From Parus major (lineage: Eukaryota; Chordata; Aves; Passeriformes; Paridae): a DNA stretch of 64,000 bases. Below are positions 58,317 through 64,000 of this stretch, in pieces. Numbering within the stretch: position 1 is the stretch's first letter; each line of letters starts with the position of its first letter. The position numbers were made by a program, and so were the translations under genes. The notes under the pieces were generated by a model. That model ran no database searches. It saw only the letters and a program-made list of their open reading frames with translations, and was not told the origin of the DNA. The DNA lies in the NCBI RefSeq assembly GCF_001522545.3, contig NC_031773.1, positions 23,918,406 to 23,982,405 on the forward strand, given 5' to 3'.

Positions 58317-61300
58317 TATATACTGATATACTTTGTCTGATACTGCCACATGCCAGTGTGCCCTTTTCCCACTGATGACACAGATAAAAGAACTCAAAGA
58401 GTTCTTTGGACTTTGCATTTTTTATTTATCCATTTATCCATTTGAGACAACGACTAACTTGATAAATCCCTGTTTTGCAGAAACAAAAAGAACATGAATT
58501 TTCTTCTCTGCTATTAACAAATATCTTTCACTTTTACTATCTACATCAAGCTGCCTAGTAACATATCTTTGTGAGCAGAATATTTGAATTAAGCAGCTTT
58601 CAACAAAGAAACTGTACACTTGCCAAAGGAACAATGATTTTTATATCATGTTTAAAGAGGGGTTTACAGACTGAAGCAAACTTGGAATAAGAAAAACTTT
58701 AGTGGTTAAAAGATGTAGTTTGCTTTGGGGAAAGAATAAATGTAATTGTAATGGGCTTGGTTTTATTACATGTCTTCTTAAAAGAGTCAAAAAATCTTTG
58801 CTTTCAAAATCTTAGTTTCTTAGATTTTGTGGCTTTGTCCTGTTATAGACATATGTAAATTTATATGGAGGACATTATATGAAGGAATAGAACATATTTA
58901 AAGATAAATGAATGGCATTGTCATCTCTGGACATAAAAATGTCATGAAAGTTTTCTGAAAATTGTTATTTTTGTTAAAAACAATTGAAGTTTTAAGATGT
59001 TTTTGATAGCTCTATCACTTATATTCTCACTTCATTGCCTTACATATAAATAACTAAGCTGAAAAAGTCAATTTTTCACACCTAGAGGATCACTTTTTAG
59101 AAAAGAAAGAAGATATCCTTATACACTGCTTTTACTTCAGGATGTGGTGCCATAAGAGAAAACACTATAAATGTTAAAATGAAATCCGGTTAAAAGAAAT
59201 AATAACTTGCCTATCTACTATTACTATTTCTACTACTGCATACATAGTAGGCTATGCCTGATAAGCCATGATGTAAAAGACCTTCTCTGGACTGAAAAGT
59301 GTTGAAGTATATGTGATACATACAGTGACATGTATGGCTGTGCAAATGTTCTCTGTCCTTTATGCTCAATTTTGGTTTATATTGAGCACTCCATTCTTTT
59401 CTTTCTTAGAAGAAACATGAAATGTGTACCCCCTCAGATATACATGACAAACTGAGTCACGTATTACAGACCTAAATTAGGTTATTAAAGGTTCTTAAAG
59501 AATCAGCAGCAGAATATTTACTTTTCTGTACACAGGGACAGTGACTACTCCTCAAGTTCGTACATGATTAAGGACTTGAAATCAGAGATTTTTTTTGTTT
59601 TCAGTATTTCTGAAAATAGCCATTAAGTTTCTTGTGTGCTTATTGTCTCTGTAAAAGGCAAGAAATGTTGTCTCTGTCTTCCAGAGACACTCATAATGTA
59701 ACATGAGATAGACAAAGTTTGGTCCCAATTTTTATGTTTGAGATATTTATCTATTTTTCACTAATGAAAGCAAAAAATTCTGGATGTATTAGCTTCTAGA
59801 TGTATTAGCTGTAATATAATAAAATGGGGTGTTTTTTTGCTTGCTTAAATAAATGAGTTATCTAACCAAAAGGCCTTGAATTAAATATGAGTTAAAGGCC
59901 ACCTTACGTATGGATCCAGGACTGGAACCTCTCAAAACTTGGTCAGATGAGCTACAGCTAAAAAAGGCAGGTGAGCCAAGGAAGGAGCATGAGATCAATG
60001 AGTTTCCTGCTGGGACACCCAAAGTTTCAGATAGATGGAGAGGCCAAGGAGAAAAAGTGGAGGAATAAGAGAAAACTCAAACTCCTGAACAAATTCTAGA
60101 GTGGAAACATGATAAGAAAACTCATAAATATGTCAGTCTAAGAGTCCAGCCACCTTTCCTGGGGTTTGTACACAGGAAAATTCTTGTGGGACTCAGTTTA
60201 GAGGGGTCCTGAGAGTGTGTGGGCCTCTGTTTAGATGGGAAAATTAATCTCTTTGTGACAAGGGAAAACTCCTAAAGTATGTGATTTTATCACAGAACGA
60301 TAAAGTGACTCCAGAGTTTTATTCTAAATCTTCTGACCAAACCTCTCTGAATTTGATAAATGTTTATGGATTCTTCTAATTACAGATCTGGATTAAAGCT
60401 AAGACACTCAGAGAATATGTCTCTCTTTCATAAGGTTTCCAAGGTTTTCCTATAATAATCAATTACCATAATGAGTTTTTTTAAAGCTGCCATTTGTCAC
60501 TTTCTTAAAATATATAAACTACCCAGTATAAAGACAAATAGCTAGAGCCAGCCTACCCTGAGGTTCTCTACCAAAGATGTCCATTAAATCAAAATCAAGT
60601 GGGAAACCTGTTGGATTTTATTTCAAAGTCAATCCTGCTTGTGCTAAATAAAATCTGCCCTAAACAAGTGTAATTTTTTGGCAGAAACATTGTTTTCTTA
60701 GCAGAACCTTTAAAAAATGTCGGTCTTAATCCTAGAAACTGAAGGCAATCTATCTTGGAAGAAGAACATGCAACTACAGAAATCTTGCACCTGTATAGAA
60801 CAGGACTGGGGAAATGATAAACCATATCTTTTTAGTTCCGATGATATTTTTGGTATCTGCTGAAGTTTCAGCTGTGTTGACACAGCAGGTTCCTTTGCCA
60901 GACTGACTCTGCTGTAGATGACTTTGTCAGATGTTGAGATCTGTGCAGCTGAAACCAGGTAAAACCACTGTATTCCATCTCCTGTCAATATCCATCATTC
61001 TTCTCACACGTTAATTTATCATGCATTATCTGTTAATAGCAATACAGTGAAATCTTTGGTTCAAAAGAGTGTTCACTTAGGGTACAACTGTAGGATAATC
61101 CAAGCGAGTAATAAAGTAACCTACAGATATCCTTAACACACATACTTTGAGGTTTTAAATCATTCCTGGATCTCTGGTCAGACGTGTTTTATTGCATGTG
61201 TAGGCTATCAAATCTTGAACAAGTTATACCTTGTAAAAGTGACAGTTCAAAAACCCAAACAAAACACAAAGTTGGAACAACAATACTTTGCAAAAGACAA

Positions 61301-64000
61301 TTACTGAGTTGTTGCTGGCAGTCCTGGCAGAAATGTATGGTTAGGTTATCAGAAGAACCCCTTTTGTTTTCTGTGAGAAGTGACTTCAGAGAGACTCATA
61401 TATTTTTTTTAAAAATACTTAAATTTCCATTTTTTTTTTTCCATGAAGAATGTTTTCAAACAAAAAGATATCTCTGACAGCATGATACTGGTATGTTTCT
61501 CACCGAAGCCGATGGCACCCAAATATATAGGAGATAATTACAAAAGAACAAACAAGCATTTTGGCTTATGTATCCTTCCTGGAAATTTATACTAAGACCT
61601 CCAGAAAAAGGCAGCTGAATGGTGTTTTTAAAACACTGTAATTAATGACTATAGTTGAAATAAGACTGAATCATTTTTAGCAATCTATTTAATAAAATCA
61701 ATCTTAAAATAATAACAAAAGTCATTATTTAGCTAGAGAGTAACAGTATGAAAAGAGAAATGAGTAAACTTTCAGGAGAGTGTGTTTCTCCTAAGCATTT
61801 AAAAGTATATGAGAACTGTTTTCAGTCTGCGAACAACAAAGAGAATTTTCTGACGATTCTTGAATGCTATTAGCTCAGGAAAAGTCTGCTTTCTACTCAG
61901 CTCTGAAGGTTCTTGTCCCTCTTGCTCATTCAGGAGCACTTTGGATCTACTTAGCTGGACTCAGACAACCCAAAATCCTGCAGGAATACTGCCCATCCTC
62001 TAGTGGAGGGTATTTTCAGAGCCATGTACCTGAGTAGGCTTACAGATGGGAAAGACAAGGAAAATGCCATAGCATTGTTTGCAGAATGTTGGTATAATTT
62101 GCAGCAATCCCAGAATTTCTTCTGAAAAAAGGTCATGGTGTTAGAAAAGCACATCTGATGAGTTGTGCTGATCCCATTCTCCTTTCTCAACTGAAGACAA
62201 AGCCATTCTTTCAAATGTACAAATGACTGTGGCACAGGTCAGACACTCCTAACACAGAATCTTCATTTCAGTTGGGGATCCAGTCTGTTTTGATACATAT
62301 GAGGATTTTGAAACCTGTACTTGAATATTTTTCAGTTCTAAGGTGTTATTTGTCATGTAGTCCAATGAATTCTGTACTAAGTACACCCTTTCTTTAGACA
62401 ACTGTTATGTCATATGTGTCATTATCTTGCATACACATGTAATTCAACATAGAGGCTTCTTCTCCTGAACAAAAATTATCTTCCCTTTATGAATTTACTT
62501 TTCCAATAAGTTTATTCTGCTCTAATTTGATCCTTAGACAATGCCGAACTATCTAGAATTTTTCAGCAGCATTAACATAAAAATTTTGAAAATATTCCAC
62601 TGACATAAAAGTCTGATTTTTTTTTTTTTAAATGACAGAGTGACATTTTAAGTGCTAAAGGACTAAATCATTTATGTTAGGCAAAGATACTGTCTTTGCT
62701 TACCATTACAATTGTGCATGCATTCAACACCAAGCCCAAAGAAAAGCTTACCCTGACCTCATCTAGCCTGTCCCAAAGCCTCTGCTGAATGATGACTGCC
62801 AGCAGTCTCCTACCCACCTTGTGGTCTACTTGTTATATGTTCTTTGTAGTTTATTAGTACCAGAAGTTACCATTCCCACCATATTTTTATTCCTGAATTT
62901 ATTCCTGAATTTGCCTTCTACTGCTCTTGGTAAAATCCTCTGGAGAATAAAACAGAGCCAGTTCCTGGAAGAGGGCCACCAAACATCATCTGAACAGTAG
63001 GGATGTTTACTCAAAGTTAAAGCCCATTTGTGTAAGTCCATCTACAGGGTTCAAACTAAAACAGAATGAAATTGAAAATCTTATTATAAATGTGTACATA
63101 CCCAGAACATACCTAGTCCCACAAAATCCTTGAATATGTGTAGAGCAATAATTTTTAATACCTTTGAAATATCTTTTCATCTGCTACTTGAATACACCAA
63201 AGGGTTTGGGTGCCATGCAGTATATGCCCAACTCCTTATGGTACTCACAAACTCTGTTTCCCATACCTTTTCCAGGCATTCATCCAATAAGGCAGTACTT
63301 GCATGACTAAATTTGACATTTCTGGACACTGAAACTTGATAATTGTATTGTTAAATTGTTTGAATGGCCTCAGCACAGTTTTGCTCCTGGCCCGCTAGAC
63401 CTTGGTTCTAAGAACCTTTGCCAGGCACAGTTGGAGAGCTGCTGCTATTCACAGACTATTCACAAGAGATAGTTTGAATGAAGCCTTTCTGTTTGAAAAG
63501 CTAGCAGAGTGTGATACTGGAGCATTGCAAGACTGGTTAGAAAACTTATAGATAAGTTTTTTATGAAAGTACATTTTGAAACACAAATAGGAATCTCCAA
63601 TTAAAACATTCGTTAATGTATTTTGATCAACACTAGACATGCCATATATGACAACCTGTTCAGTTAGAAGTATTGAATGATAAATCTGAATTAGTGGAAA
63701 GCAACTAGATTCAGAGTGTTGAAATGAATACCAGCTGTTGGCAGTAGTAGAATCTTTCACAATTTCAAAGGGAATATTTTCTTCATTTCAGTCAAATTGA
63801 TTCAATTACTAGTTCACTGAAAGGTGAGAAATTGCCTTAGAGTTGACAAATTATAAGTGTTTGTTTTCTTTCTCTATGGTTAAAAATCAGGTTCAGGAAG
63901 ATGAGCTCTACTAATTCTAAAATACATTATGAGAGCAAAAAGAGATGTCTCAGTCCTCCTCTCTAGCTAAGTCTGCAACCCTCGGTGCGGAGGTTCAACT
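58317..64000. other. Gene-free stretch to window end
   Basis: About 5.7 kb of AT-rich sequence with no supported gene or transposon. It contains a 2 x 16-bp tandem pair at 59779-59810 and a 2 x 12-bp pair at 62889-62912. The last 25 bases contain two CpGs and turn slightly GC-richer, but too little is visible to call an island. Open frames on both strands are under 105 codons and unrecognised. Confidence 0.4.

Noticed and set aside
57189..58375. Plus-strand frames over the CR1 copies
   Set aside because: They are antisense readings of CR1 3' sequence (for example the QPCCPPLDISMSFLNWTQL-type stretch), not genes.
1..64000. tRNA, snRNA, rRNA or microRNA genes, mitochondrial insertions, endogenous retroviruses, CRISPR-like arrays
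   Set aside because: I looked for their hallmark sequences by eye and found none; a covariance-model and repeat-library search would be needed to exclude weak matches.

Overview
This window looks like a piece of a bird genome, and nearly all of it is non-coding. The evidence is the interspersed repeats. Every clear transposable-element copy is a 5'-truncated CR1 retroposon, the dominant LINE family of birds and other sauropsids, and their density is low. The background is AT-rich and CpG-poor and contains (CA)n, (TC)n, (AT)n and A-rich simple repeats. A 405-base run of N marks a draft-assembly gap. There are no operons, no prokaryotic-type genes, no CRISPR-like arrays, and no RNA gene that I could recognise.

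Layout. Bases ~180-640 are a strong CpG island with shores to about 120 and 790, GC boxes and a G-rich heptamer repeat. It is the only promoter-like segment, so the left edge probably touches the 5' end of a gene whose identity and direction I cannot read. The remaining ~63 kb behaves as gene desert or a very long intron. It is AT-rich sequence punctuated by six CR1 fragments (plus strand near 21.0-21.4 and 51.3-51.6 kb; minus strand near 26.7, 32.5-33.0, 57.1-57.3 and 57.8-58.3 kb). It also holds several microsatellites, three (AT)n blocks able to form cruciforms, a (GGGAA)n array against the assembly gap at 43.9-44.4 kb, and eroded traces of what look like ancient amniote palindromic repeats near 27.9-28.4 and 36.8-37.6 kb.

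No intact protein-coding gene can be supported. Open frames are mostly 60-120 codons, occur at similar rate on both strands, and match nothing I recognise. Two stretches look more protein-like than the rest: plus strand 49.75-50.29 kb (several frames, as in a decayed gene) and minus strand 26.13-26.49 kb. Both are low-confidence candidates.

The most interesting local structures are three. At 54.29-54.39 kb a perfect 18-bp hairpin with a 4-base loop abuts a perfect 2 x 33-bp tandem duplication, as expected from replication template switching. At 51.17-51.76 kb a CR1 copy sits between diverged ~130-bp direct repeats. At 43.84-44.41 kb the assembly gap is bracketed by an AT palindrome and a polypurine pentamer array.
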